Positions 35,018-46,719 are shown, numbered from the stretch's first letter. The stretch: 64,000 bases of DNA from Echinarachnius parma (GCA_037951105.1 JBAMJV010004309.1:114099-178098); one strand, 5' to 3'. Program-made: numbers and translations. Notes: generated by a model not told the origin, from the sequence alone.

Positions 35018-36956
35018 TAATCAATAAAACACAATTGCGTCATTGTTTAAGACGGTTATAATTTTTTGAAGGTTCAACACATTTTAGTTTGTTAACGATT
35101 TGTCTTCTCTGAAATGTTTTATGAATGACGCTATACGAGACGGAAGTGTGTGGGAGAAGGGCGGAAATATACGATTTTTCGGTCAATTTCGTAAGTTGGC
35201 CACACGTTTTCATTTTGAGTGCATTCAATTTCACCGGTTTTGTCACCACAGCTGTATTTTGTAGTTCGAATTCGTTTTTTAACATTTCGATTCATAAAAC
35301 GGTCATTCGAAAACATTTTGTTTCCATTTGATTAAAACATGTTTCTATTTCGTAAAATTGTCATTCAATATGTAATTATAAAGCGAGAAAATTCGTGATT
35401 ACGTAATACCGCCTTCCGTGAATTCCGTTGGCGAAATTGAATAGCGTGCTTTTTAAATTGAATATTATAGGTGCTAAATCACTTGACCGAAGAGCTAATT
35501 GAAATAGAATGAAGGAAATACAATTTTGAACGACAGTTTTAAGCATTCAGCTTAATTTCGCGAATATGAATGAACCGCTTGTCAATACGAATTAAAAGTT
35601 TACAAAATTGGCCGGGAAAACCTATACTAGTTCGAACATGTCATTCAATGTATGTACTAAATTAAACAAACTGCATCTGCACATACAATTCAATACGATT
35701 ATGTAAGTATAACTAAATACTTATAAATACATCAATTATATAAATACAAACTGTAAAAATAAACTATAAAATAGAAAAATAATGAAATTATAACTAAATG
35801 TCTAAAAATCTCAGTTCAACCGGCCCTTTCTAAGCCCTAAAGTAACGGAAATATAATATGTTTAATCTATACGATGCAGAGCAGACAATCATAAAATGGA
35901 ACACACAATATGTGGGGCTGTACAATTTTGAGAAAGGAGAATTCATAATGACCTTTCTTATCTTCTCTTTATTTCGCAAAAACCAAAACAAGCAAACGAT
36001 CTCCACATATTTCACAAAGTCAAATAGTTTATCGTGTGATACCTGTCATTTTTTGTAATTTAAGTCATTTAATGTAGACGACGTTTAACATGGACACAGT
36101 GCCATGTTTTTTCTTCACAAGCGTGATTAAGATCGTTTGCCCGAATAGCATCCGTTTTTTTTTTTTACAATCTGAGCTGATTTTGCCATATTGGATTTCA
36201 TTCTACCCCGGAAATTGGCTGACTTTCCACAAAAATGAGCCGATCTTGCCCCAAAAGAGCTGATTTTGAAAAACAGAATTTAGTCGTTTTTGTCTAAAAT
36301 TATGATGGTTTTGCCCGAATATGATTGTTTTAGGGGTCTTCAAACCCTCTTCGGAAGTTGGGGGAGGAGGGGGAGGCGGTTTTATAGCAACCTTCCTATA
36401 ACCCTCATCATACCCGTATGGCTTCAAAGGACATTGATACGTGACATACGAGGCCTAAATTGAATTGACTTGTATTCGGCACGTACGCACGGAGGTGTTT
36501 ATATATAGTGCTTCAAGACTGTTATCTTGTCCCATATCAATACATTACAATCAATTGCAGTTTACCATGTTCTGACTGAGTGTTTTGTTCAAAATGTATG
36601 GACACTTGTAAATATATACTGATATTTTTAGAAACGTGTGTGTCACCCACGTTGCTATTTTTAAACTCCTATGCGCCCTTTTTTATTAACGTTTTAAAGA
36701 TAATCAAATTTGCATACAATCATAATAAGGATCGACTGTCAATTTCAACCCAGAATGGCTAACATATTCGTAATATCGTTTTACTGAAGAACGATGGGGA
36801 TAACTTTCAAATATGCCCTGTTTATTATTTTATAGTATTCTCCTCGTAAATGAAACAAACTTTAAAAGTTAGAAGTGAATATTTAGCTATACAATGATCA
36901 AGCCGAATAAAACATAACATTATATCTTTAATGAACCAGAAGAAGCCATTTTATAT
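35018..36956. other. AT-rich DNA with faint short repeats
   Basis: No gene recognised. At 36170-36350 the phrase GAGCTGATTTTGCC recurs in variants about every 25-30 bp (36172, 36209, 36238, 36258), a very degenerate tandem repeat. The G-rich/C-rich 36355-36380 gives a poly-Pro frame artefact. Confidence 0.35.
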
Positions 36957-37250
36957 TAAAGGGATCTGTATTATCAATTGAATGATACCGCCAATAAACT
37001 AAAACAACAATAGCAACCACACCATGGTTTGCCCGGAGAATGCGGGAAGATTTTTTCGAAAATGGTCTTATATTTCTAAAACAATGTCCCCTGTGCAGAT
37101 ACGAAGCAAGAACAGTAAACACACATGTTTCACAGTGATAGCACTCATCATACTGTGAACACTGGGGGAACACTGTCATGACTGTATAAAATATACGGTG
37201 ATCACAGTGTGAGCACGCTGCAAGCCCACTGTGATACACAGTGCGGGTAT
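36957..37250. repeat. TTAAAGGGATCTG end plus CACAGTG cluster
   Basis: TTAAAGGGATCTG at 36957 looks like a family 1-type terminus. From 37100 to 37250 at least eight CACTGT/ACAGTG words occur, as at 26969-27085. Open 103-codon minus frame is an artefact. Confidence 0.45.
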
Positions 37251-37378
37251 ACTTATTATAATTGTAATTAATGTATACATGTATTACTATACTATGGTGT
37301 TTCTCAACGTTTCCACAACATGAATTAGTAGTGACACTGAAAAAAAAAACAACCCTGCAGATATAACCCGTTATGGCT

Positions 37379-37956
37379 CAGTCACATTTGACACGGCGGC
37401 CGTACGGTCTAAAATTTCTACGGCCAATTACAAAAATAGGGCCGCCGTAGAATTTCTACGGTCACATGCATTAGCAGTCACATTTGCCACGGCCGCCGCA
37501 CGGCGTATCTTTAATTTGTGGAGAGAGAAAATCTGCGGCTGCCGTACGGCCTTTAAAGTGATGACGCACGGTTGCCTCAGGGCGTCCCTGCGGTTGCCGT
37601 ATTATTTGAACAAATATCAAGGCAGACGCAAGGCGCCCGCAAGGCGACCGTAAGGCGGCCGCAGGGGGCCCATACGTCAACCGTGCGGCCAGACTGACGC
37701 TACAGCTACACCCACATAGAGTATAGGAGTGGTAGCCATGGCTACGGCGTGTATAATTGCTTCGGCGACCGTAGAAATGAAAAAGAGTTATAACTTTTAG
37801 TTATGATTCTACGGCGACCCCTACTGCCTGTAAAATATACGGTTACGCCGTATGGGGACCCTGCGGCCACCGCAGATTTTCTGCGGCAGCCGCACGTTTC
37901 TCTCGATTTCGGGGGCGTATGGCCGCCGTACGCTCGCCGTAGAGCAAATGTGACTG
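37379..37956. mobile_element. GC-rich foldback with CAGTCACATTTG ends
   Basis: 578 bp of GC-rich DNA with terminal inverted CAGTCACATTTG (37379 and complement ending 37956). A third copy of the terminus lies at 37472. The interior is made of CGGCCGCCGTACGG-type words in both orientations, hence open frames on both strands (61-75 codons) that are not genes. No target duplication recognised. Confidence 0.75.
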
Positions 37957-38019
37957 TAGCATTACACATAACATGTGATAAACACTGATATTTCTGATGG
38001 GGATATCATATACATAAGC

Positions 38020-38043
38020 GGGGGGGGGGGGGGGGGGGGGGGG
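38020..38043 (+). repeat. poly-G tract (G24)
   Basis: Twenty-four consecutive G in otherwise AT-rich DNA. Confidence 0.95.
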
Positions 38044-38407
38044 AGTCGCTTAACCTCTTTGCTTCATATATATGCTAATGTGAAATATGACATACTTCTA
38101 CATTCCTATCGACTTGTCAGATATGTTAACATAACGAGTTATGATCTTTCTCGGTTGATTGGCCTCCATTTATACTTGACTCGCCTGTATACGTGTGCAT
38201 CAAAGAGCGTGGATGAAAACGAGCACATTTTTAAAAATCCAGTCGCATAGCCAGTCTCAGCCAAAACGAGGGTATAGGGTGTAGGGGGTCATGGTGGATG
38301 CAATAGGGCATGGTTGATACCCTGCATGGTTGGGCAGCTTGTACTTGAAATTGATGGATTCATCCTTTGCGTGCATCGCATGAGAAGCAGTTTATACGAA
38401 GGACGGA

Positions 38408-38500
38408 GGGACGCGGGGGTGGGGGTGGGGGTGGGGGGGGGGGGGTGGGGCCCGAATAAAACTTACGCCCGCATACTCCCTTCTCTTTGCAACGCCACTG
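38408..38500 (-). mobile_element. hAT-like terminus with G-rich block
   Basis: GCAACGCCACTG ends at 38500 (complement CAGTGGCGTTGC, hAT-like). About 40 bp to its left is a G-rich block of GGGGGT units and G14 (38415-38450). The other end was not identified. Confidence 0.4.
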
Positions 38501-39048
38501 TTTTACGATATAATGTCCAATCTGAATTAGAAGTGAGATAGAAGAGAGGGTGATCTCTTGGTTTTCTGACCCCGTGGGCACATTTTTTTTTTTTTTTTTT
38601 ACCAATTGACATCATGGGATATAAACATCCACACTTCCAGAGTTATCCGACGTGCATCTTTCTGTCAGAATATATTACTGCCTCAATTAATTGGATTTTC
38701 TTGATGACTATTTATAGTGCAGGCGGTCAGTTACTTTAGTAAGATCCATTGGTCTCAGTGGAACACCCGTCAAAATAGAGCGTGGATATCGGTCTAGTAC
38801 CTGTATTTATTAAGTAACGCGCCTCGCAAACATGGCAAACAGGCCGGTATCGTCCCCGGGTATTACAGAGCAGGTCAAACAAGGGGCACGTATAATCGGA
38901 ATTATCCATAGGACCATTTTTGCGAAAATCTGGCCAAAATGTTGCTAAATGTTCGCAAAAATGTCCCAATATAATATTATAGGCACGTGTTTTCACATTG
39001 CGGGATGGGGGTGTCAGACTTAAGAGTCTGTTCACATTTAAGTGGGTG

Positions 39049-39365
39049 TGAAGTTAGGGAAAATAATTCACAGGGGGGGAGGGGCACGTACATTTCCTAA
39101 ACCCCTCCTAGTTACGATTAATCTCACGACTTCTCAGCACACATAGAACATGTAGAATGTCTAGAGTAAGTTAAGGAAAATGACTCCCAGAGGGGTACAC
39201 CCCTACCCATCCGAACCCCGATTCATCATGAAATTCTAAGAACCCCAGAATGAAATAGCGGTGAGTTAATAAGGAAATAATTCCCAATGGGGCACACCCC
39301 CTTACCCCTCCTAGCTGTGCTATATTATCTAACAATTTATTGGAACCCTAGAAAAGAGGATGGTG
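39049..39365. repeat. three diverged ~105 bp tandem units
   Basis: Units starting near 39049, 39160 and 39258 share GTGAGTTAAGGAAAATAATT, CCCAGAGGGGCACACCCC and CCCCTCCTAG. Non-coding. Confidence 0.65.
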
Positions 39366-39584
39366 GGGAAGAGAGACACGTTCGTTATCCTCCAATCATG
39401 TTCGAGTTCTGAGCTCCTTCCGTTAAATAGTAAAGTGTATCTCATAATTGATAAAATATATTATTGACGCAAGCTTCGCGGTAACATTCTGGTAAAGCGT
39501 TCGAAGTCTACTAATTAATTAATTACGTAATATTGGGTAGCAAATAATGCATCACAACCTCAACCAGGTCGAGTCGTGTAAGCA

Positions 39585-39691
39585 GGGGGGGGGGGGGGGG
39601 GGGAGTGGGGGCAGACTAATTGTTTAGATCAACGCACCGAGATCAACGCACCCCCCCCCCCCCCCCCCCCCCACCCCTGGCTACGTCCCTG
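39585..39691. mobile_element. hAT-like element remnant between G19 and C22
   Basis: G19 (39585-39603) and C22 (39651-39672) face each other. The right end ACCCCTGGCTACGTCCCTG (to 39691) is the complement of CAGGGACGTAGCCAGGGGT, a hAT-like terminus. The left terminus is unclear. Confidence 0.5.
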
Positions 39692-40009
39692 TTGAGCATG
39701 GACCTGGGGTAGGCTGTGCTGCCTGTGTATTTATAATGCATGTGTGGCAAGTGCAGAGGGCGCTATTACTATAGTCTTTCACATAAATACAATATAATAT
39801 TAAGACTCTAGATTTATTCTTTAAAAAATACTATTTTCAAACAATCAACTTACTTGTTTTAGATTCTCTATATTCTCTCGCATCCTGTGACATATGCATT
39901 GTCTATGTACTCTATGCCACCATCTGCGTTTTAAACTGATCAGCTGTATTCTGCATAAATTGTATATAGTGTACCAATGTGAGTACCAATAATATAAGCA
40001 GAAAGCGAT

Positions 40010-40094
40010 GCAATCGATTGCAAAGTTGCTATTAAACGAGCAAATCTGATTGGCTAAAAATGCGCATATTTGGCAACTTTACAATCGATTGCAA
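40010..40094. mobile_element. short hairpin MITE (CCAATCAGATTTG family)
   Basis: TGCAATCGATTGCAAAGTTGC and its near-perfect complement ending at 40094. The complement of the middle reads GCCAATCAGATTTGCTC. Same family as 2997-3090 and 20168-20287. Confidence 0.7.
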
Positions 40095-40239
40095 GTGTTG
40101 TTTGGTCAAATGTATCAGCGTAGTGTAACGCAGCAGAGACTCGGCTGTTTTACCAATTCATGATGGGAATTAGGAGCACCATGAATTAAAGAAAATAATG
40201 TCAATGCCTAAGACAAGTAGAAGAAGCACCGACATGCCC

Positions 40240-40468
40240 CAGGGGCGGATCTAGCTTTTTGCTAAGGGGGGGGGGGGGGTTTGACCCAAGGACGATGCGG
40301 AGCATCGTCCACGAGCCGCGAAGCGGCGATTTTTTTGCTATTTTGAACCCCCGTAAGTGATTTTTGTTCACTTTTTTCACTGATACATTTTCACTTGGCA
40401 GCCCAAGGGGGGGGGGGGGGGGGGGGTTAAACCCCCTAACCCCCCCCCCCCCCGTAGATCCGCCACTG
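40240..40468. mobile_element. 229 bp hAT-like MITE with G tracts and triloop hairpins
   Basis: Inverted ends CAGGGGCGGATCTA and (complement) CAGTGGCGGATCTA. Inside are G14 (40266-40279), G20 (40407-40426), C14 (40440-40453) and two perfect hairpins: a 9-bp stem with GGA loop at 40290-40310 and a 5-bp stem with GAA loop at 40315-40327. The 8-bp duplication expected of hAT was not convincing. A 104-codon poly-Pro frame across it is an artefact. Confidence 0.8.
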
Positions 40469-40878
40469 TGACCGACGGTGGGCACATTTTCCATCACACA
40501 TGTCCGCTCGCCCACTCTTCATTTATGTACATCTGAATAATGTCTTTTGGAGTCCTCCTTTTTTGTCACCATAATATAAATGGATAAACTAACATGACTA
40601 ACTTGACACAAATTGAAAGAACATTGTTGATGTATTTCTAAATTGTGTTTTGTACTTACGCATTATGGTATATAGTTGAATGACATTTTGGAACGACGTT
40701 GCTCATGTTGATTTTAAAACACCGCTGTTCGTCTTCATTATCTCTTTATCCCTCCAAACTTGTGATGATAAACCAGAGATCTTAATTCTAAAAGGCGGTA
40801 AATACACTTAACAGTCACATCAAGTTAACTATCCAAGTGCAATACTATAAGCTGCATGGATAGCTATAAATAACACCT

Positions 40879-41245
40879 TTAAAGGGATCTAGTAACTTTG
40901 TTGACAAGTGCAAAAAGTGATTAATATAATTATGTGATATGTCCACAAAGTAATGTGCGAAAATTTCACGTTAATTGGATGTTTTTTTGGCCGAGAAATG
41001 AGCAAAAATGCAAAATGATATTCACTAACTCATTGCACTTACTTTGTACACGGCTTAAATTATCCCGTAGACAGTATTACATCTGAACACTTCAATTGTA
41101 AATATCTTTTGAACGAAATGGAAATTTGAAAAACCGAAACCTGTCCCGTGCTTTCTTGGTTAGTATGAATATGACAAGGTATGAGAGAACCACTAGAGTT
41201 CCAAGTAAATTGTTAGGATTTGGACAATGTTACTAAGTCCCTTTA
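40879..41245 (-). mobile_element. family 1 MITE
   Basis: Reverse copy: TTAA 40879-40882 then AGGGATCTAGTAACTTTG; right end ACAATGTTACTAAGTCCC then TTTATG (TTAA mutated). All family blocks present. Confidence 0.88.
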
Positions 41246-42060
41246 TGGCAAATGACGTAATAGAAAAGCACCAAACAGCACCATGACTATTCCATTTTCT
41301 ACATGCATGTGTAAAAGCGGAACAGATTAACGCAACTTTCTCCTCAGTTAAACAATTGGATTCAAAGCCCTTTTTAATTAAACTCTTCAATTATTGTATT
41401 ATAACTAGCTTTCAACTGCTCACTTCAAATCATGTGAGTTTGTTTCAAGGCTAAATAAGTGTTTTTTGTATAACGTTATTAAGACCTGAACAGAGACAGT
41501 TTCATGGTAACTCTAAATTGAAATACTTATCAAGATAAAAAATTAACTTGATTACGACTCAGTCTCCCTGGGATTTCGTATTCTCTCGTCGTATAATTGT
41601 ATACGATGATGTGTTTGCACGGTCCTAATCCTTCTTATGCATTAACTACTATAAGCCAATCGATTAGATGGAATCAATTAAAGCTGCAATAGACTGCGAC
41701 AAGGCCTGGATGAGTTGGCAAACATACGTTAAAGGGGACCATCATCTTAAATAAATTATAATTTAAAAAAGCTTTCCAATCTGATGTTATAGAACGTATG
41801 TTTAAAAAACCCCCAGAATACTTCGATTCTATTTGCAGGATAATTTGTATGGTTAAAGACTTGAAATATTCTAATTAAATCAAATAACTACTGTAAGGGG
41901 ACAAGTCTATTGTAAAGAAGATTGGGACAATCTTTTTTTATGGTTAACCCCCACTGTTATTTCTCGAAATTTGTCTTCATTGTACGTAATTCAAAGGAAT
42001 ACAAGAAACAACGTTCATCACTTCAACTTATGATTGATTGGCACTCTTTAACAAGTTTTT
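41246..42060. other. AT-rich DNA, possible lone TTAAAGGGG end
   Basis: TTAAAGGGGACCATCATC at about 41729 resembles the TTAAAGGGGACCACC terminus of 62647-63066; no partner end found. Otherwise nothing recognised. Confidence 0.3.
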
Positions 42061-42087
42061 GTTTATTTTCATGTTAGGTAGATAAAG

Positions 42088-42131
42088 TAGTAGTAGATTT
42101 AGTAGTAGTAAAAGTAGTAGTAGTAGTAGTT
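42088..42131. repeat. (AGT)n microsatellite
   Basis: About 15 interrupted AGT units, next to a LINE-like tail. Confidence 0.9.
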
Positions 42132-42179
42132 TAATGTAAAGTAACAGTAACTTTTGAGGGCGTTGCACATTACAAGCTT

Positions 42180-42345
42180 TGCTTTTTAGCAGCGCTCTCC
42201 ATTTTCAACAATCATTATTTATTACTATTTTGTATATTCAATTTTGTATTCATTTTATCACCCCTCTGTAAGAATATATTATGTTTATCATGTTGTAAAT
42301 GATACTTTTGATGAAAATGAAAAAATAAATGAAATGAAATGAATG
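42180..42345 (+). mobile_element. LINE 3' tail
   Basis: AT-rich 3' UTR ending GATGAAAATGAAAAAATAAA then TGAAATGAAATGAATG, typical of CR1/L2-like 3' ends. No protein left. Confidence 0.45.
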
Positions 42346-42419
42346 ACTGATTAGAATTGAACATCGACCAGTTACCCTTCATGAACAGATTAAGAACATT
42401 CTTCATAACCAATAACTAA

Positions 42420-42510
42420 TCTTTAAATCTCTCTATTAAAATGTAGAATTGTATTTATATTTGTTGTATTTTTTATAACGGAAAATACAAATGAATAAAT
42501 AAATCAATCA
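42420..42510 (+). mobile_element. LINE 3' tail, second
   Basis: TTTGTTGTATTTTTTATAAC then ACAAATGAATAAATAAATCA resembles another non-LTR 3' end. Confidence 0.35.
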
Positions 42511-42639
42511 AACACAAGTCACTAATACTTCAAAAACACGTTTTCAAACTTGTTAACATTATGTTCATTAGTATTTAAACGCTCCTAACATTTTTTTTTC
42601 TGAAGACGATCTGTGGTTTTGGTAGGACTTTTCAATTGT

Positions 42640-42740
42640 GTCGACGTGGATGGTTGTTGTTGGTGTTGTCGATGTTTTTGTTGCTGTTATTATTGTCGTT
42701 GTTGTTGTTATTGTTGTTGTTGATGTTGTTGTTGTATTTT
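42640..42740. repeat. (TTG)n microsatellite
   Basis: About 100 bp of interrupted TTG/TGT units. The Thr/Ile-rich minus frame is an artefact. Confidence 0.85.
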
Positions 42741-42879
42741 TCGGGTTGAGGACGTTTATTAAAATACACATGTATAATATTTACGCCGTAATGATTTATA
42801 ATTAGACGGTCGGACGGGAATTTTGACTTTACCTTTTACCTACGATCGCTTCATACACCATGTACACTGTCATTTGTAG

Positions 42880-43470
42880 GTGCCTCTTTATTTCCTGCCC
42901 ATTGTCTTAGGTGTATGTAGCCTTTAGCCTAAAGATACAAGGATGGGGGGGGGGGGGGTGGGGGGGTGGACAACCATCCATCACCGACACAGATATGTCA
43001 GCTTATAATTCATGTGCCTTGTTTTCTTCTTCTGTCATATAACTTATTTCTTCAGTCAAATGGGGGGGGGGGGGGGGGGGGGGGGGGTTGACTGCCCTCC
43101 TTCCCACATTTTGTATTAGGCGCCTTTACGTTCATTATGATTAGGATATATGGGAACTTTTATGTTTACTTTCAATCGGCCTACACTGACACAACTAGGT
43201 CAGGTTATAATACATTATATGGCCTGATTTCTTCCTCTGTCACATTATTTTGTCATATCATTTTGTCACATTGTTTTATTTAGGGGGGAGTGGTAAGTTG
43301 ACTACCAAGGACCCCTCCCCCCATCTTTAGGCGCCTTTACGTTCATTATGTAATGGAAACTTGTATGTTTACCTCCAATCGCGTCCAAAATTGACATATA
43401 TAGGTCAGCTACTAATGGGTGCCTCGATCGTCTTCTACCTTTATTACAGGTCCATGTAGCCTTTAGACAG
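42880..43470. repeat. about 200 bp tandem units with G tracts
   Basis: Two to three diverged direct units share AGGCGCCTTTACGTTCATTATG (43118, 43330), AACTTTTATGTTTAC, AGGTCAGGTTATAAT, TTTCTTCCTCTGTCA and a G tract before TTGACT (42945-42958, 43062-43087, 43282-43288). GTCCATGTAGCCTTTAG words flank both sides. Confidence 0.65.
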
Positions 43471-43877
43471 ACAAACCCCTGTGTGGCTGATGGGTAGTGG
43501 TAGTAAAGCAGTTGCGAGTTGCATTGAGTCTGTTTAACGGATTCATTCGCTACAGTATAGGTGGGACCGCGGCTTGCTTCGCCCACTCCCTGCACATGCA
43601 GACTAAGCCAGCACGCCCCGCGCCCCTCCCTCTGGCGCCGCCTCTGCCAGATTGTCATGTTTGTCACCCCATCAAATGTTGTCATTTGATCATCATCATC
43701 ACCTTAACGGTTCGCCTACGGATTTGGACTCTGTGTACAGATCATGTATATCGGCTGCTGCAGGGACATCCAGGCTTTACTGGTTGTTGTAACCTATATG
43801 AGCTCTGCATAGCAGGCTTCTCGACACCGATGATAGACACAACTACAGTGTGGTAGCCAGTATCTATCCCAGACCCC

Positions 43878-44052
43878 GGGGGGGGGGGGGTGGGTGGAGA
43901 TTGGGAAAACATTATTCGTGGGGTGGGGTGGTAATGATTGGGGGGGGGGGGGGCGGCTGCCTGAGTATGAAATATTTGCAGAGATGTCATATTGTCGTAT
44001 ACAAATCTTTGTTTATTTGTCGTATACAAATCTTTGTTTATTTGTCGTATAT
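43878..44052. repeat. two G tracts and a 25-bp tandem repeat
   Basis: G13 at 43878-43890, G14 at 43940-43953, then 2.4 exact units of 25 bp (TTGTCGTATACAAATCTTTG plus TTTAT) at 43992-44052. Confidence 0.85.
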
Positions 44053-44085
44053 GTGGTTAAATGTGTGCGTATGTGTTTTTAAAGT

Positions 44086-44185
44086 GCGCGTGTGTGTGTG
44101 TGTGTGCGTGCGTGCGTGTACCCGTGTTTGTGTGTTCGTGTGTTTGTGTGTGTGTGTGTGTGTGTACGTGTGTGTGTGTTGGTGG
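44086..44185. repeat. (TG)n microsatellite
   Basis: Interrupted TG/GTGC run. The Cys/Val-rich frames across it are artefacts. A hAT-like end CGCTACGCCACTA closes at 44267. Confidence 0.92.
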
Positions 44186-44267
44186 TTAAGATGTTACACA
44201 TTCGAACATGTCGAACGAGGGGAGGGAGCATACGTCCTAAACTTTGCCACAATTCGCTACGCCACTA

Positions 44268-45469
44268 TTATGACTCTGCATCATAAGGCTTGCCTCCGCT
44301 GCGTCCCTCGAGCATTTAGTATCAAATCAGTAATCTAGTCGAAAGTATATTAATATTTGTTTTTGAAATCGGATGGTTCATCGGATGTATCAAACTGATT
44401 TAATTCCGAGATAATTTCGTAGAAAATAATTCTAGAACATGACTAATGCACATGTTTGTAATTATATAACCTATGCTTGTCCACGATAGTTATTTTGGTA
44501 CTTGATTTCCTGGAAGCACTTTCATATAATAACCTGGACAAACATGTTTGTGTCTTATTTTAATTCTTGCAAATCCCTTATTCCACATGATTATCAGCGC
44601 ACTTGATATTAAAACGTTTCCATTTAGTACCATCGGGACTACTTATCTGATAAAAATATCTGATTAACAAAAGAATTCGTTTCAAAACGTTGATTCTGGA
44701 ATAAACAAATGTAATATGTAAACGAACACAAGAACAATAGGAACGATAGATGCGATAGGCGCGTACGCACGGCCCCCAAATTCAGAAAGGTTCACTTTGT
44801 ATCGGTCGTGGCCCTTTCAACCATTCTCGGTCAGCGACACCCCCCCCCCCCCCCCCCCTCCCCCCTAACCAACTCAACCAGTGGTCTTGGCCTAGAAACA
44901 TTTGGCGACGAATCTCCATAACGTTTCAAATTCTTGAATGAATTAATTTTTTTTTATATATTGTGTTCAAGGCTACAAATGGCTTTCCATTTATTGTTAG
45001 TCCAACTTCGAGTTAAGTTCATCTTTAAATCTTGGTGAAACACCCCCTGTTTCATACATGCACATACTCTCATCTTCTCCCGTGCCAGTGACCTTCACAA
45101 GGACATAGGCCTACATCAGTCATGTTCAACCCGGTGAGTCCTAGCTCCTGTCATTTCCCTAATGTTATTACAAATCTCACCATTTCCCGTTGTAGCAACG
45201 GGGTTATAGATAAAAAAAATTAAAGGTACAAAAGCATCAGGTAGTACGTTCGAATTTAATGTATTTAGGTACATACATTCACGTCACGGCGGTTTCCAAA
45301 AATAGCGGCAGCTGCATGTCCATGGGGATGAAATTCGAGAGTCGGTGAGAAATCAGTGGGCTTGCGACGGCTTTGCCAAAACCACTTCTCCGTTATCGTA
45401 AGAAATTTAGTAGTGATCCATGCCATGTCAACGAATCCTCGAGGCTAGCACATGAATGTCGAGGCCAAT
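44268..45469. other. AT-rich DNA with C19 tract
   Basis: C19 at 44840-44858; otherwise nothing recognised. Confidence 0.35.
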
Positions 45470-45654
45470 TTAAAGGTACACTTGAGTATTGGTACTTCCC
45501 GAAATGCCCCTTGACACTAAATTGGTTGGTTTTAATTCCATTTGAAAGTTCCTTGAAAAAAACATGTTAAATGATAATTTAGTTTGTATACTGTAATGAA
45601 TGCAGGTTTTGGTTACTGAAGTTAAGTTTGACCAATACTCAACTATCCCTTTAA
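45470..45654 (+). mobile_element. TTAAAGG MITE, family 3 short copy
   Basis: 185 bp, TTAA 45470-45473 and 45651-45654, ends TTAAAGGTACACTTGAGTAT and (complement) TTAAAGGGATAGTTGAGTAT. The right half (GCAGGTTTTGGTTACTGAAG) matches 56050-56228 and the complement of 25118-25290. Abuts TTAAAGGTGTG on its right. Confidence 0.8.
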
Positions 45655-45824
45655 AGGTGTGTTTTTTGTGGATCTTAGAAATGTGGAATTTGGCGGTAAA
45701 GTTTAGTAATGTGTTTTGTTTTGTTTTAAATTAGAACCTTAAATAAACCCTCTTGCAGGCGCCATCCAATTCAACCATAATTCCATGAACCACAATTAGG
45801 ATAATAATATGCAATTCTAGTTAA

Positions 45825-45957
45825 ATTCAAACTATAGGAAACTGACCAGAAATGTATTAGATAAATAGAAATGAGCAACACAAATAATTAAAATGAAGCA
45901 TGCTATACGCCAAGAATCGAAGCCGAGACCTCCGGATTGCTAGAACTCCAGTTGACG
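45825..45957 (-). mobile_element. tRNA-derived SINE
   Basis: Minus strand: TCTAGCAATCCGGAGGTCTC, GGCTTCGATTCTTGGCG (B box), then a body CTTCATTTTAATTATTTG and CTGGTCAGTTTCCTATAG. The body matches the SINE at 53380-53483, which defines a family with a tRNA-like head and a specific 3' part. Confidence 0.75.
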
Positions 45958-46276
45958 AAATTTGAAACTTTGTCAGCGATTAAGTCATGTAAGTGTATTG
46001 ATATTATTAGAATAGCAAGTATAAGAAAAAAATAAACGGAGGGGAAGAAAGGAGCGTGAATTTAAGACGTGTAAAAGAAAAGATGTAGATAAACATATAT
46101 TCATAATAATATGATATATTATAATTAAAACGAGATAAAGTGCATGAATTACAAATTAGGCAAGTATTTGTATCGGACGAACTTGTTCATTAAAATGCAT
46201 TATTTTATATAATATAAACTAAAGATAACAAATGCAACCGACACACATTTGTTGGCATGATAACAATCTCCTGAAA

Positions 46277-46580
46277 CAGTGGCGTAGCCATGAATTCTGC
46301 AACGGCTCCTCCAAGCTGCAAGCACGTAAAGCCCCGCGTAAAGCCTACTCGATCCGATCCGACCCGACCCAGCTGAAAGCCACAGTCGGTCTGAGTCAGT
46401 CGCGGCCGATTCAACATGTTGACTCGGGCCCGATTGACTTCCGACTGGCAAAACTGGAGTCTTGAGGCAACGAACACGGAGCCGCCGGGTTGGCTCTGTC
46501 TGCGCCGGCCTTTAGTCCGAGCCGATATACGGGTGGGGTCTAGGGTCCCATGGAGGGGGTCCAAGGGGCGGAGCTCCCGG
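46277..46580. mobile_element. hAT-like end enclosing AACATGTT GC-rich repeat
   Basis: Left terminus CAGTGGCGTAGCCATG at 46277. It contains the GC-rich repeat with CGATTCAACATGTTGACTCG (46340-46535), inverted relative to 9738-9955. The right terminus is unclear. Overlapping frames on both strands (77-119 codons) have no family features. Confidence 0.5.
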
Positions 46581-46719
46581 AGCTTTTTGGATATAAACTA
46601 CTCAAAGCCCGACAACCAAAGCTACCGGCTAACTATCAGAAATAACCGACTCATGGGGTTTACTTTTATGTCAGTCTTTAATAAATAATCTACCGTGGAG
46701 CGGAACACGGAGAATGATT

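Noticed and set aside
35040..35331. Overlapping 61-81 codon frames on both strands
   Set aside because: Mutually overlapping, no family features, next to the truncated LINE but not part of it.
43302..44338. Frames of 95-162 codons near G and TG tracts
   Set aside because: Composition-driven, overlapping on both strands, Gly-, Pro- or Cys/Val-rich.
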